Shown here: positions 1 to 12,504 of the stretch, piece after piece
Position numbering within the stretch: position 1 is the stretch's first letter
How the letters are laid out: every line of letters starts with the position of its first letter
Assembly (NCBI GenBank): GCA_964036045.1
Contig: OZ038378.1
Location: 22,080,941-22,144,940 of the forward strand
DNA from: Eutreptiella sp. 'Long Island Sound 2002'
Taxonomy: Eukaryota > Euglenozoa > Euglenophyceae > Eutreptiales > Eutreptiaceae
Length of the DNA: 64,000 bases
Direction: 5' to 3'
Made by a program: the position numbers and the translations under genes
The notes under the pieces: model-generated
Databases searched by the model: none
What the model saw: only the letters and a program-made list of their open reading frames with translations
Told to the model about the DNA's origin: nothing

Positions 1-307
1 ACCAGACCACACACCAAACAAAATCGTGATGCCGATGACAGCGGCATCCGTTGCGCAACGTTGTATGGGCTTCAAGGCCCCAAGAGCTCAAAGAATGTCA
101 AGGTCAGTCGCTCTGCCTGGTTTCCCAAGGATTCAGCAGGCGAGGAGTGACGAATAGAAGTTGAAGAGAGGGGCCATCCTCCTCTGGATTCAGCAGGGGG
201 GGATATATGGCCACTCTGATGGCAGGTCACCGAAAGATGGAAGAGAGCAAGCAAGTGAGGGACGATCCGTCGACCAAACAAGCGCTCAAAACGCATCAGG
301 GGAGAGC
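1..307. other. Sequence downstream of element A pol, no gene seen
   Basis: Follows the terminal TGA of pol (308-310 on the minus strand). It should hold the 3' untranslated region, polypurine tract and start of the 3' LTR of element A. No LTR boundary can be set because the matching 5' LTR could not be recognised. Confidence 0.4.
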
Positions 308-2443
308 TCAGGGCGATGACCAGGCGCCCCTGGCTGCAATCGCCCGGGTGAGTGCTGCCAAGTCCGAGACGTGGATCTTGGTCTTGTGCTTGCGGATGTA
401 GTCCATGTAGGGGGTATTGATCCGCGGCACGAACGAGGAGACGGGTTCTCAGGTGTCGTGGGACGGCCCATAGCCTCGCCAACGAACCTTGAACTCCAGG
501 CCTCCGGGTGCCGAGGCGTTCGGACGCTGGGCCAGGATCTTCTCGACAGTATAGTCGTCCTGCTCAGCGTAGTCATCGTCTGAATCAGCCTCATGTGCGG
601 CATAGTCCAGGGACACATGTTGGCCACGGAAGTCGGGTTCCCGCACACGGAGTTGACTCTCGTGGCGCTCCCGGAACTGTCCGTGACCCACCTTGATGCG
701 GTAGGTGTCCTCACCAATCCTGCGGACCACCTCTCCGGGTGTGAACCAGGTTTTGGTGCGGTGGGTGCCCATAGGGCGGGGTCTGATCACCCACACCGGG
801 TCTCCCACCCTGAACTTCTGCGCTGTCGAGCTTGGGGCGGACTTCTGACGCTCAGCATGCTCCTTCTCGAGCTGCTGGCGGATGTCCCGCGCCGTTTGCT
901 CTTGCCGCGCGAAGAATTCCTTGGCGTCCATGGCCATACCATCACCAGACAGGGGAAGTCCCCGACCCAGGGGGTCCCTGCCGAACAGAATCCTGTGAGA
1001 GGACAAACCACCCGGAGTGGGGGTGTCGTGATGGGCCTTCAGAGCGGGCCACATCTCCTCAAACCAGTTCCGACGTGGATTGGTGATGTGAATCTTGCGC
1101 AGCTTCTCGAACAGCTGCCGTCCAGCCACTTCAGCTCGGCCGTTAGACCGGCTGAGATAGGCGACGCTTTTGGCATGACGTATTCCCATGAGGGAACACA
1201 TAGCCTTGAACCAGCCACCAGTAAACTGGGGCCCTCGGTCACTGCAAATGGTGCAGGGGATGTCAAAGACGGTCAGCCAATGACAAATCATCATGACTGC
1301 CACTTCCTTGGCAAGCAACCCCTTTTTGCGTGCCGGAACGGCTACTACGTAGCCGCTGTGGCGATCCACACAAAGAACCACACAGTCAAAGGTCTCCTTG
1401 CCAATGTGCACTTCGGGCAAGGAGAAGACGTCCATGGCCACGCTCTCCATGGGCTGGTCAGGCACCGGAGTCCATTGGGCTTCCCCCTTGACGTTCCGGT
1501 TGTCGGGATTGCAGGCCTGACAGACCGAGCAACCCTTTCTGATCTTCTTGATGGCGGTGTGGAGACCGATCTGGTCGATCTCGAACCGGCGCTGCATGTC
1601 CAGGGCTTGCTTCTTGACCCCTGGGTGCATCATGTGGTGGTGCCAAGCTTCACATAGCTCGAGCACTCGGGACTCTGGGACTAGCAGCTTACCATTCCGG
1701 TAGAGCTTGCCATCTTCCTCAGTCAGCCCCTTTGGCCACTTCTGCCCGTCATCAGGGTCGGTCACAGCCCTATACTCGGCCGCAAAGGCCTCAGACTTAG
1801 CGTAATCGTCGGTCCAGTCGTCCTGGAGGCAAGACTCAGGGAAGAGGTGCTTGTCGGACTCAGCTCCATCAGGGGCGAGTACTCTGACCGCTCTGCCCAT
1901 CCTCGTTCCGAGGGGGGCATCCGCAGCCATGACGACGAAGCATTTAACACCCTCCTCCTCCATCAGGCGCTCCATTTCAATAATCCTCTTGGCTTCAGTG
2001 GTCCCAGCCTGATCGCCATGGGCAGAGATGTCCGTCATGCCCTTGCTGGCAGGATAGGCCCACCTGCTGAGACAGTCCGCCACGGTGTTGTCCTTGCCAG
2101 GAACATACACAACCGTGAGGTCGAACTTGGCCAAGGTCTCATGCCATCTTGCCCGTCGGGAGGCGGGACCTGAGGGGGTGTCCACGTGCTCTTTGTGCCA
2201 CGACTGCAGACTCTGATGGTCGGTGCAGACGGTGACGGGATGGAGGGCTATGTACCCAGCCCATTTCCTGAGAGCCATGACAATGGCATACGCCTCCTTT
2301 TCTCGGGGCGTCCATGTCCGTCTCTGGCCTTCCGCCAGGACTCGGCTCCAGAAGGCCACGGGCACGTGCCTCCCATCGTCAAGCACTTGCTCCAACACAG
2401 CGCCAACGGCGTAGTCGGAAGCATCAGTGCGCAGGACGAACCC
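308..2443 (-). pseudogene. pol: Element A pol, C-terminal part: RNase H, integrase, chromodomain
   Basis: In frame with the RT part and separated from it only by the TGA at 2444-2446. RNase H begins with a TDASDY motif just after that stop, then a KEAYAI glutamate segment and TDHQSL. Integrase follows, with an HxxxH/CxxC zinc segment (HHHMMHPG to CSVCQAC). Its D,D,E core is visible as MDVF/VDRHSGY, CSDRGPQFTG and NGRAEV. A basic SH3-like segment comes next and then a chromodomain (YTVEKILAQ ... FKVRWRGYGPSHDT). At 449-451 a TGA sits exactly where chromodomains carry a conserved tryptophan (DT-W-EP), after which 46 more codons stay open to 308. Integrase would insert the cDNA and the chromodomain would bias targeting to modified chromatin. 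The stops suggest a dead copy. Confidence 0.88.
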
Positions 2444-4834
2444 TCAGTCAGGATCCACGAGGTGCAGACCCACTGCGGATAGCAGCGCCTGCTTCATCCC
2501 CTCAAAGGCACGGTCGGAATCCGCATCCCAGATCAGAGCCTTCTTGGACCCCTTCTTGGTCTCCTCTCGGTTGCCCTTGAGCATGGTCGTCATGGGGGCT
2601 GCATACTCGGCATACATCTTGATATACCCCGAGTAGTAGTTGCAGAACCCCAAGTACGCACGCAGCTCAGAGACCGTTTTGGGCTTTTCCCAGTGCTCAA
2701 TCGCGGCCACCTTGCCAGATATGGGCTTTCGCTGCCCGTTCCCAACTACCTGGCCAGCGAAGACCACCTCGCTTACCGCAATGGTGGCCTTGTCACTGCT
2801 GCCCGTGAGTTTGTGCCGAACCAGAAGGTCCAGCACTCGAGTGACGTCCCTCTCATGTGCCTCCAGGAGCTCCTCGTAGCTCATACTGGGGTCCCCGGAC
2901 GCGATGATCACGTCGTCCACGAAGGGGTCCGCACAGTTACGCACCGGCTCAAGCAGATTCTCCAGCATCTGCTGAAAAGCCGCATTGCCGTTGGTAACGC
3001 CCATGGGCATCACCTTCCACTGGAGAGGTCCAAGTGGGGTGCTCATGGCTGTGCAGGCACGGGACTCCTCGGCGAGAGGCATCTGATGATAACCATGTTT
3101 CAGGTCAATCACCGCGAAGATCCTCCGCCGGTGTTGTTTTTGCAGCATGTCCTCAATGAGGGGCAGCGTATAGCTGTCGTGCTGCGTTTGGGCGTTTAGG
3201 CCGCGGTAGTCGACCACGAGCCGCCACTCACCGGCCACCTTCTTGGGGACCACAAAGCACGGAGAGGCCCATTCGGAGTGGCACGGCTCGAGCCAGCCTC
3301 TCTCGATGAAGTCACGGAGGATCTTCTCCATGGCTTCCGTCCTCTCGCCCCTCAGGGCGAACTCCCGGTGTCGATACACACGGGGGTCCTGCTTCAGTCG
3401 TATCTTGGCCTCGCCATACGGTCCACGCACCGGTGGGGGAAACACAGGCTTTCCGCTGAAGAAGGTATCACCATACTTCTGCTTCAGCCTGGCCCTCAAT
3501 GCCTGGATCTTGGGGCAATCATCGGACTCCGCCTTGGCTTTTCCGGGCACCTGGACCACTGAGCTTACTTGAGGGGTAGCGACCCCACTCGGCTTCGGCT
3601 CAGGTGGTCTTCCCAGGTGGCCCAAAAGGCCATCTCTGGTCTTGCCTCGGAACAGATCGTCGTAGGTGGGTGGGTTACCGCCAGGCGGCTGGTCCTGGCT
3701 GGACATGTGGTCCATCATCCTCTGTACGAAGGTATTCCCATCATAAGAATCAGAGACGATCGAGTCCACTTCCCACCAGGCTTTGTCCTGGCCTTTGCCC
3801 TCACGCTGGCTTCCCCAGTCGTGAAAGGGCTGATCCATATACCCCTGAACCAGATCCAACTCCTCTTCAGTGAGGGGGTCTTCCGATTCTCCGACGTCAA
3901 CAGGGGAAACCGCAAAGCATTGCCGCCATGGCTCCGCTATGATGCGGTTGACACACACGAAGTTCGTGGTGTCGGCCTGATCAAGGCCCCCATCCACATA
4001 GTGGAATTCCGTTGGCCATCTCTGGGGTGGCATGGGCTGTCCCTTAGCGTCCTGATAGACACTCTCTCCAGCCGGTAGGACGACCTTGTTTAAGGTCATG
4101 TTGGTCAATGAGACTACCCAATGTCGGGTACTTTCCTCCTCGGTGCATCCCATAGGAACAACCAGCACTGCCTTCGAGGGGTCCTTGCGTATCTTCGCTA
4201 CCGCCCTTGGAATGTCCCATCGGGGGCAATGGATCCACATCAAGCCCTGATGCGGACCCCAGTGCTTCTTCCACGCGGAGTCCTGTGCGCTCCAGTACTT
4301 CTCACAAACCCGCAGATGGGCGGAGGTTCCTGAAGAGAACGCATCCAGGGCCAGATCCGAAGCTCCCAGGTCCGCGACCACTCGGCTCGCCACTTCCGGC
4401 ATTACGCTGTACTCCTGGTTTGCTGGCCCAGTTGGCTCAGTGCCCAGCGCGGCTACTTCGAGCTGATTGCGTTCCGGGTGGATCCATTGGCATTCCACAT
4501 GGTGCTCAGGTGACGAAAGCCACGAGAGCTGGTCGTCCTGGTACAGGGTCATCGAGGCCTGGGCCGGGAGGACGCCGGAGTCCGTCTCCATCATGAAGTC
4601 GTACCCAACGATCTTGTCCCAGTCCATCTCGGCCTCGTAGAAGCGACCTTGCAGGAGGATTTCCTTGCCGAGGTCCGGGCGGCTCAGCTCACGTTGGTTC
4701 ACGAACTGCAGCCCAATGGCGGCTTCCTTTGTGCCTCCCACCATGTACTGGCCGTTCGCCACCTTCAGCCTGACAGGGTTCCGACTGTCGGTCAAACACC
4801 CTGGCGGAAGTAGGCCAGCCTTCACCAAGCTGAC
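2444..4834 (-). pseudogene. pol: Element A pol, central part: protease remainder, methyltransferase-like segment, reverse transcriptase
   Basis: Continues in frame from the protease active site, separated by the TAG at 4835-4837. The first 100 residues complete the aspartic protease. Around residues 155-265 (about 4366-4035) lies a segment with the pattern LDAFSS, then WIHCPRW, then VLVVPMG and HWVVSL. It resembles the Dam-methyltransferase-like domain of DIRS-type elements, but with HCPRW in place of NPPF/Y. The RT shows WRLVVDYRGLN, VIDLKHGYHQ (catalytic Asp), LQWKVMPMGV and PFVDDVI (YxDD box, about 2901-2925). The following RNase H is cut by the TGA at 2444-2446. Polymerase would copy the element RNA into cDNA in the particle. 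Confidence 0.88.
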
Positions 4835-5296
4835 CTAAGCTCCCGTGTCGACCAACACGTCGAAAACCTTCTCCACTTCCCCGCATAAGGCACGGACCTT
4901 AGGGTGCAACTGCTGCTCACGCCCCACTCGGCGCACGGCGTGCAAGCTCAGGATCTCCGGCCGTTCCAGAAGCTCAACAAGCGACTGGTGCAGGTCGTGG
5001 ACAGTGGGCTCAGGCTGCCCATCTGCAGCATCCAGCTGCGGTCCGGGTGATCCTCCGATACTCTCGGATAGATCTTGAAGTACATCAAACACATTCTTGG
5101 TCGCAAAGGATGGACGGGTGCAAGGGTTCGTGCCTTCACTTGCCCTCACCCCGCCACCGCGACTGGGTGCCGGACCGGGCCTTCCGCCCGCGCCAATCCC
5201 TTTTTGCTCACCGACTCCCGACTGGGATGGTGTGGCGCTTCCCACGACACCATCCTGCGACCGCCCTAGCTGGGGCCCTTGGCTGCAGGGGCTCCG
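4835..5296 (-). pseudogene. pol: Element A pol, N-terminal part: aspartic protease start
   Basis: Open in the gag frame directly after the gag stop at 5297-5299, with about 17 codons before the first possible alternative start. It ends in the protease catalytic motif VDTGA followed at once by TAG (4835-4837). In retroviral-type proteases the DTGA/DSGA loop is normally followed by Q, S or T, so the stop is most simply a CAG to TAG transition. The protease would mature Gag and Pol. The upstream stop has the context UAG CGG, discussed as a possible readthrough site. Confidence 0.8.
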
Positions 5297-8200
5297 CTAG
5301 GGGGCGTTGGTTGTGGAAGTAGGGGTATTCTCCTCCGCATCAACCTCGTTGACACCCTTCTTCTTTCCCCTATTCCTAGTCTTCTTGTCCTTTTCCTTGT
5401 TCTTGTCGTTCTCGTTGTTCTCCTTGTTCTTGTTGTCCGACCTGAAGACCCAGTTCCTCTCTATCTCCTGGATCTCCTTGGCCAACTCGGTCCCCACCGA
5501 CATCAGCTTGGACAGCTCGTCCTTGTTGACCTCCACTTTGGCCTCCCAGATACCCGCAGGTGCACGCTTCTTCGACCCGTGCGCCTTCTTGTAGGCCTCC
5601 GTGTCGGCCTGGTGGATGGGGCATGTTCCGTGGTCATGGTTGAAGCCTCGCTTCCTCCCATAACACACGAAACAGCCCTGAGGGTGAGCTCGTATGAACT
5701 CCCCAAAGGACAGCGGAGGGTCGCCAATGCGGCGGGGGTCCCTCTTCTCCTTCTTCTTCCAACCCGGCTGCAGGGGCTTCCAGCTTCCCCGGTTGCTCCC
5801 CGCGCTCAGGTTGTTGGCCACGAAGGCACAAACGGCCATCTCGGCGGGCTCATCGTCGTCGTCATCGTCGACGAGAGCTTCATCGCCATCGGCTCCCGCT
5901 GGGTCCATAGCAGCTTCTCCGCCAGGCCCCTCGCCAACGTAGTTGACGTCACGGTCGCCGGGCCTCAACCCGCGGGTGTGGTGGAGGTTCCGGTACTCCT
6001 TGAGTACCTCCTCTCCAACCCACTCCAGGATCTCGTCGCAGCTCATCCGCGCCGGGATGGCCTGCAGACGGATGGTCTGGCCGCTCACGTCACACTCATC
6101 AAGGCGCCACATCGCGGTCTTCTCGCGATCGCCCGAGACGGTGATGAGGAGAGCGTTCCGCAGGGAGTGCCGTTTGACATCCCGGGCCACGTTCTTTCTC
6201 GTCCAAGGCACCACGTTCGTATGATACTCTTTGGGGAGCATCATCTTGACCGTGTGGTTGCACTTGGCCCTCTTGGCTTCCTCCTTGGTGACCCTCTTGA
6301 TCCATGCTTCCGGCAGCATGGAGAGCAGGCGGGCCTGCTCGTCACCCTCGTTCCAATCCTCCACATTGCGGCGGAAGAGGGTGTATTGACCCCGGAAGTC
6401 CCGCCAATCCCGTAGGCGGATCTCCCGACCATCATGCTGAAGCTTGATGGACTTCCACCGCTTGGCAGCCACCTGCGGAGCGTCCACCTGCTCCTGCTCG
6501 TTGAGCCACTTCTTGGCTTCCTTGAGGGTCTTGATCTTCCCCTCCTTGGTTGCCACGAAGTATAGCTCTTGGAGCACTTCCGGCAGGCGGTACCTGAACC
6601 GTCTGAAGACATGTTTCCCCGCATCTGCGGGATCCATGTCCTCAGTGACGGTCACCCCCCAATCGTCCAGCTTCTCCAAGAAGCGGTCGAGGTTGAGGGG
6701 GTTGCCATCGTACATGGGGGGCTTGATGTCCTTCAAGTCTTCCCACACGGCGGCATCCGCGGCCTTAGAGACCATGAACGCCGGTCGCGAGGTCGACCGA
6801 GGATCCCATCGGCCTCTCCCACGGACTCCCACGGCCGCCACTTCCATCTCCTCCCCGGTATCCGCGTGGCTACGCCGTGGTTCCTCCATGTACGCTGAAC
6901 CTAGATGTTCACGCCGTACTCCTTCCATGTATGTCTCCTCATCACGGCGCCGGCGGCTGCGTTCAGCGGCCTCCCGTCGTACACCACGCGGCGGGGAAAT
7001 GTCGAACTCCTCCAGGTCCAGGTCCAGGTCCTCACCTCCGCCGACATCCCACTCCACGTCTCCTCTGGGGACCTCATCCCTGAGTCCACCATAACGTCCA
7101 CCAGCCATTGGGATTGGCTCCGGCTCTGGTGCGGGGTGTCGGGGGCGTACCGATGTCCGCGGTGGAGCACGGCGGTTGTGGTACTCCGCGCTGAGCCACT
7201 CATCACGCCAATCCTCACTGCCACTGCCGGGCAGCACGCGCTCGTTGTAGCGGCCCGCGCTGTGGTGAGAGGGGGCGCTGAGAGAGGGGGCACTGGCGCT
7301 GGGGCGGCTCCTGGGGGCTCCGTCGGGGGCATGGGGTCTGCCTGGACCTGGTCCGGGTCCCCAGCCGTCGTCCGACGAGCCAGACTCCAGGGGTGGGTGG
7401 TCGCTGCCGACGCTCCCACGGCCTTCCAGCACGTCCAACCTCTGCTGCAGGCCGCTGATGACCCTGTTCAGCTGCCTGGTCTCGCCCTTGGTGATGTCCA
7501 CCTGCCTCTGGGTGGCGGTGGCGACCTTGGCGCTCTTGACCATCTCGATCTTGGCGATGTCCAGCTTCTTCTGTGCGCGCGCGGCGACCCTGGCGATGCG
7601 AGTCATCTCGCCCTTGCCCGTATCCACCTCGCGCTCGAGGGACTGGACCCTCCTGCGGAGGTGGACGATCCACCGCCAGGTGGAATCCGGGTCGCTGTTC
7701 CCTGGTGGGTCGTCGGGGTCCCCAGGGGGTCCTCCAGGAGGGCCTCCGCCGGGTCTGCCCGGTCCAGGGGGTCCTCCCCCGCCCGGTGGTCCGCCTCCAG
7801 GGGGTCCACTTGGTGGGCGTCCTCCAGGGGGTCCTGATGGTCCTCCGCCAGGGGGTCCCGGTGGGTCTCCGCCGGGTCGCCTCGGTGGGTCCGAGGATGG
7901 GGGCTTCTTCGTGTAGTCGAAGTCCATGTCGTCATCCTCCTCCATGTCGCCCCACCTAGGCGTCTCGGTCTCGGAAGGCTCCGAGCTCCGGTAGGGAGGG
8001 GGGAGATCCTCATCCTCACCTTCCGGTTCCATGGCGACGTCTCCGCCTCCTCCGCCGGCCACTCCTCGGCGATGTCGGCGGCCTCGTTCATCCCCGTCGC
8101 TGGCGGTGAAGAAGGGGTCACTGTCGTGGGGGTGTCCGCCTGCTGGCCTCCGTGACCTCTCGGGGGTCTTCCCCTTACCCTGCCTCCGTCGGTAGGCAGT

Positions 8201-8542
8201 GGGGCCACTGCTCCCACTGCTGCCCGTGTCCACCTCCTCCGGATCCAGCGCCATCCTGGAGGAGGCGTCCCCTTCGAAAACCTTTCGAAGGGTCTCCACT
8301 CGGGATCCTCCCGGGGGAGTCTCACGGCGGAGCTTGGCCTCCGCCTCCGCCATTGCGGCGGCCGTGGCTGCGGCAGCTCGCCCTTCGGCCTCCTCCCGGG
8401 CCCGAGCAGCCTCGGCTTCCCGGGCCTGCTACAGCCGAGCCTTCTCCGCTTCCAACGCCGCCAGCTCAGCCTCCGTCTTGGCCCTCTCCTCAGCGACCTT
8501 CCGTCGCGCGGCCTCGATGGCGTCCTTCTTGGCGGCGTCCGC
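5297..8542 (-). pseudogene. gag: Element A gag, C-terminal two thirds
   Basis: Starts after the TAA at 8543-8545 and is interrupted once more by TAG at 8429-8431. Behind it runs an open frame of over 1,000 residues to TAG at 5297. It opens with an Ala/Glu-rich coiled coil, then a very Gly/Pro-rich stretch (PPGGPP repeats, about 7690-7900), a second coiled coil, and a capsid-like domain (KPPMYDGNPLNLDRFLEKL ... LLSMLPEAWIK). A cysteine/histidine knuckle of atypical spacing follows (CFVCYGRKRGFNHDHGTC, CX2CX9HX4C), then a Lys/Asn-rich tail. Gag would form the virus-like particle and bind RNA. A Gag of this length is unusually large for the family. Confidence 0.82.
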
Positions 8543-9904
8543 TTAGGCCTTGGCCGTTGCCTCGGCGTGGGCCCTTTCCTCCGCCTCCTTCCTTGCCCTC
8601 TCTTGGGCCAGCGCCTCTTCCAGCGCCTTCACCTCGGCCTCCTTGCAGGCAATGGCCTCCTGCGTCAGGCGGGCTTCCTCGGCGGCTGCCTCCACCTCAC
8701 CCTTGACCTGGGCAGTAGCTGCCTCATGGGCGGCTTCGGCCGTCAGTCTGGCCGCAATGGCCGCCACGGTCGAGGCGTGGATGGCCATGCCATGCTCCCA
8801 CTCCGCAGCCTCCTGCTGGGCGATGCCGACGGCGCCCTCCATGGCAGCGTTCTGCTGCGTGGCCCGTTGCCGGGCAACCCGAAGGTTGCAGGGCACCCCA
8901 CAGGCGCGCTCACAGGCGCGCGCCACGTCCCTGTGGTCGGGAGCGACGCTGCTGCTGGAGCTGGCCTGGTCGGCCGGCATCCTCCCGCGGTGGGCCGACT
9001 CCACGTCGCTGCTGGGGCCTGACTTCCTCAGGTGCAGCTGACGGGGCTTGGCCTTGGCGTGCTTGGCGACTTGGAGGAAGTCGCCAAGGGTGGTGTGGCT
9101 GGGGTGGTGACCGCCATTGGCCCGTTGGGGGCTGTGGGCTGAGGTTCCGCCCCTGGCGCCTTGGGCGGCTTCGGTGGCCAGGGATTCCTGGTACTCCCGC
9201 CACTTCCGGTCCCGCTTCCTGTCCCCGGCGGACCGCTTCTCCTTCCCCGGAGACGCGCTGCTGCTGCTGCCCTGCAGCGTACGCTCGCTCCCCGGTTCTG
9301 GAAAGTTCTTCTCGATCATGTCCCACATGGAGACATTGAGCGTGGCGCCCGGCGGGTACTCGTTGGGCTTCTCGTCCTCCTCAATCCCGTCGGGGCGCAG
9401 CCCTTCGCCGGGCCTGTCTGGCCGGGTCCAGACCCTCCAGCGCCTCTGGCGGAAGCGGAAGGCAAACCCTTCCACCCGCAGCCAGTCTCCGACTGCCTGC
9501 AGGCGGCCGGGGCCCATGTCCTCGCGGAGCTCGAAGCTCCCGGGCATGCCGCCTTCGCACTGGGGGTGGCTGTGGCGATAGTGCTGGTCCCACACCAACC
9601 TACGCAGTAGGCGCACCGCATGGGGGTGGGGCCGCGGCCACGTCTTACCCGCTTCTTGCCAGTTTACCATGGTAGCGGGGGGCGTACTTGATCTTGAGGT
9701 CCTTGGTGGTGGTTGTTGAAGCGGTTGCTCCGGTGTGGTTGTGGAGGTGGGTGACGCGGCTGGTGAAGCTGGGTGTGCCGCCTTGCTGGTCGGCCGATGG
9801 GACTCGCTGATGAGGGAGTCCTGGTCAGTCGACCTCCGTGATGGTCTTGGGGTCCTCGGGGTCGGGGTGCTGCTCGTACCCCTCGAAGGCCCCGAGTGGC
9901 ACAC
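8543..9904 (-). pseudogene. gag: Element A gag, N-terminal part
   Basis: 453 codons in the same frame as the rest of gag and pol. The most natural start is the ATG opening MVNWQEAGKTW near 9670, because upstream residues are low-complexity Pro/Ser/Thr. The alternative is the first possible start at 9904. The protein carries WDQHYRHSHP and a compact Trp/Arg-rich segment, and ends in a long Ala/Glu heptad-like coiled coil running into the TAA at 8543-8545. If that stop were a glutamine codon the coiled coil would run on unbroken. No named domain recognised here; assigned to gag from position and frame. Confidence 0.7.
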
Positions 9905-12440
9905 GGGGGCTGGGTAACCCCGCGGCGGTGAAACGCTTTTGACGCGTTTGCGTGGGGGGCCTAGCCACGGGACGCTGCGGTGACACGCACAGGCAAGCAG
10001 GCAGGCAAAGCACTGCGCTCACAGGGGCATCATTACGCTCGTGTCATGTGACAAAGCGTTTCAGGATCCTTGCCACTCTGAAACAAGAGAACAAAAGTAT
10101 GTACAGCAACACATCAGGATATGTACACATGGGGTTAAGACTGGACTGGGGTAAGTGCATCACAGGACAATAGACACTCAGTCCCAACACATATCCCAAT
10201 CCCAGGTCCCACCCTCTCAGTGGCTGGTGGGGGCGGGGGCTCAAACACAACCCATGCCCTGCTCAGTCCGGACCCTGAAACCCTGCCAATAGGGGATGTG
10301 TCCCGCCCAGCCACAGGCGAGTTCCTGGGAACCAAGGAGCTCCAAGGCCAACCTACAGTGGCTCCCTATACTCCTCTAACGGCAGGTCCCAACTCCTCTC
10401 TGAGCCAGAGATATGGCCCCGCCATTATCCCCTAGGAGTTGGTAGCTGAAAATGGGCTGTTTCAGCCCAAACTGATATTAGCTCCCAAATCTCCAAAATT
10501 GACCCCTCCTCTGGACCTGCCAGAGGTAGGGACGGGGCAATTGACCCTATGCCCTCCGAGTACCAACTCCCTGGAGCCCTCACCCAACCTGGTTCCCTCT
10601 GAGGTCCTGGCATCAGGGCACCACGGATTCGTCAAGTGGGGTCATGATGCCAAAATCACCAAAATTGGCCTCATTCTCACGCGTAGCTCGCCCGGCCAGG
10701 GCAAGGCCAATGGCTCACAGGATGGGAGGCAGGACCTAGGACCTATATCTGAGTGCACAACTTGAATTGGGTCCGGGCTCCACATGGGCATAGAGATATG
10801 GGGCCGCCAATCGACCACACGGGGGGGGGTGAAATTGGGGTCCCAAAAGGGGGTCATTTTGGCTGCTCGAAATGAGCCAAAATTCGGCGGTGCTCCCAAT
10901 AGTATATCTCCACGCCGGCTTGGAGATCGGATTCGCCCCTCCATACGCGATCCACCGGGAGTCGAACGGAGACTCCCATGCGCTTTGCTGCCAAAGATCT
11001 CCATGCCAATCGGCGTGGTGAGAATCCCAATTGGGTCCACAAATGCCAAAATGGCAAAATCGTCCACACTCACTTTGGGCTAGCACGTTGACGAAGGTTG
11101 CTCCGCTTCGCCCACGTGGTGTGCGAGCCATGGGGACCGATGTCCATATCACCCATGTCATATATGGTCCATTGGTCCATGCGTCCGGCGTGCACGAGGG
11201 GGCTGAACATGGTGCACGGCGGGCAGAAACTGTGAAAACGTTCTCAAAAGGGCCGAAAATGCACACACTCATGGTTGGGGCAAATGAGGCACATGCCCCA
11301 CTTGGACCGGAGTGTACCATAGGATTGGTATCAAGTCATATGCGTCCAACATATCTTTTGGGCGTCGCCCAACCCCTCCGGTTTTGGGAATGGCAGGGTC
11401 GCCAAGTGAGCCCATGATTTGGGATAGTCCCAAATCGCCAACATGGCGGCCACGGTATGCCAAGCCCAAGAGGAGTTATCTGCCGGGTCCAAGATATGTT
11501 GGGCACCGAAGTATGTACCCTCATAACATACTTGGGTCATGATGTCAATTGGGCGCAACGTTGAGATACACGGTCGCCACTTGACATCATGACGGGCAAA
11601 AAACAGCAAAATTGGCAAAAAGACACGCAAAAGTGCCTTGAAAGCTACACAAATATATTATAATATCTTCGGCTTGGATTGAGTTAGCAACCAATCCTTT
11701 TAAACACAATGACTTGACACCAATGACCTCCGATTCCACATATGTGCTCCACTTTGGGCGCTTTGGAAGGTCGCGCGCGCTGCCTCCCAAGTGGGCACAT
11801 GCAAAAATGGAATATTGCCAAAAACACACCTTGCTCGCAACGCATCGCTTCGGGAGCGCTCCACAAGCGTCCCTTCACGAAGGTTAGGCTTGCGAGTGTT
11901 GGTTGGGAGTACAATGAAGGGCCTCGTGCGATATGGGGCCCATTGGCGGGTTAGTCTCGGAATGGTGCACCCGCCAAATGGGCACGCGATATGACACCGA
12001 ATATGGCATACAACCCTACCCAGGCCTTCTACACCCAACCTAGTGGCCTAGAAGCAAAGTATGCCTATATTCTAATGTAACTTTGGTCCCTTAACACGCA
12101 TGCAAGTGCTTTGGTCGAAAGTCGACCTCCTTTCGGAAAGCCGAATTTTAGCATGCACGCAAAATATATTGCCAATATATATATGGAGATCATATATGCA
12201 CTATCCGGGGAAGACAAGTGATATGCCCCGGATGTAGAGGCAAGCAAAGAGGGAGAAAACGCCAACTCAACATACTTCTACACGTACTTGGACGCCAAGT
12301 ACGTGAAAAAGCGCACTTCTTGGAGAACACTGAAAATAAATAACTCTTTGGGCCCATGGAGTTGGGATCCTTTGGCCTCATCCTATGACTATGGGGGGCA
12401 AAACCTCATACACAGTGCCTATGAGGCACGTTAGTTCGTC
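9905..12440. other. Unassigned stretch upstream of element A gag
   Basis: No open frame with protein-like composition. The sequence is of moderate GC with many scattered short words of the type CCAAAAT and TTGGCAT. It lies where the leader, primer-binding site and 5' LTR of element A should be, but none could be recognised without the partner LTR. The small possible frames in it (for example 10736-11320) lack any recognisable motif. Confidence 0.35.
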
Positions 12441-12504
12441 CTTGGGCGCTTGAACGCTCGTAACCCTTGTTATTCCGCTTGGGGGTTCAAAGCGCCTTCG
12501 GTCG

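Larger units (their letters stand above)
1..9904 (-). mobile_element. Ty3/gypsy chromodomain retrotransposon A, 3' end cut off by the window
   Basis: The minus strand reads gag, protease, a methyltransferase-like segment, reverse transcriptase, RNase H, integrase and a chromodomain, the gene order of Ty3/gypsy chromoviruses. From 9904 down to 308 the reading frame never shifts (3,199 codons). It is broken only by six stop codons, at 8543, 8429, 5297, 4835, 2444 and 449. The 3' LTR would lie left of base 1 and is not available. The 5' LTR should lie to the right of 9904, but with no partner inside the window I could not delimit it. The copy is probably old or mutated by transitions rather than indels. 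Confidence 0.9.

Noticed and set aside
5279-9610. Plus-strand frames opposite element A gag and pol
   Set aside because: Antisense shadows of the gag-pol frame.
308-9904. Nuclear genetic code with UAG/UAA read as Gln or UGA as Trp
   Set aside because: Element B pol has over 1,600 codons with no in-frame TAA, TAG or TGA and ends normally, so reassigned stops are unlikely; mutation explains element A better.
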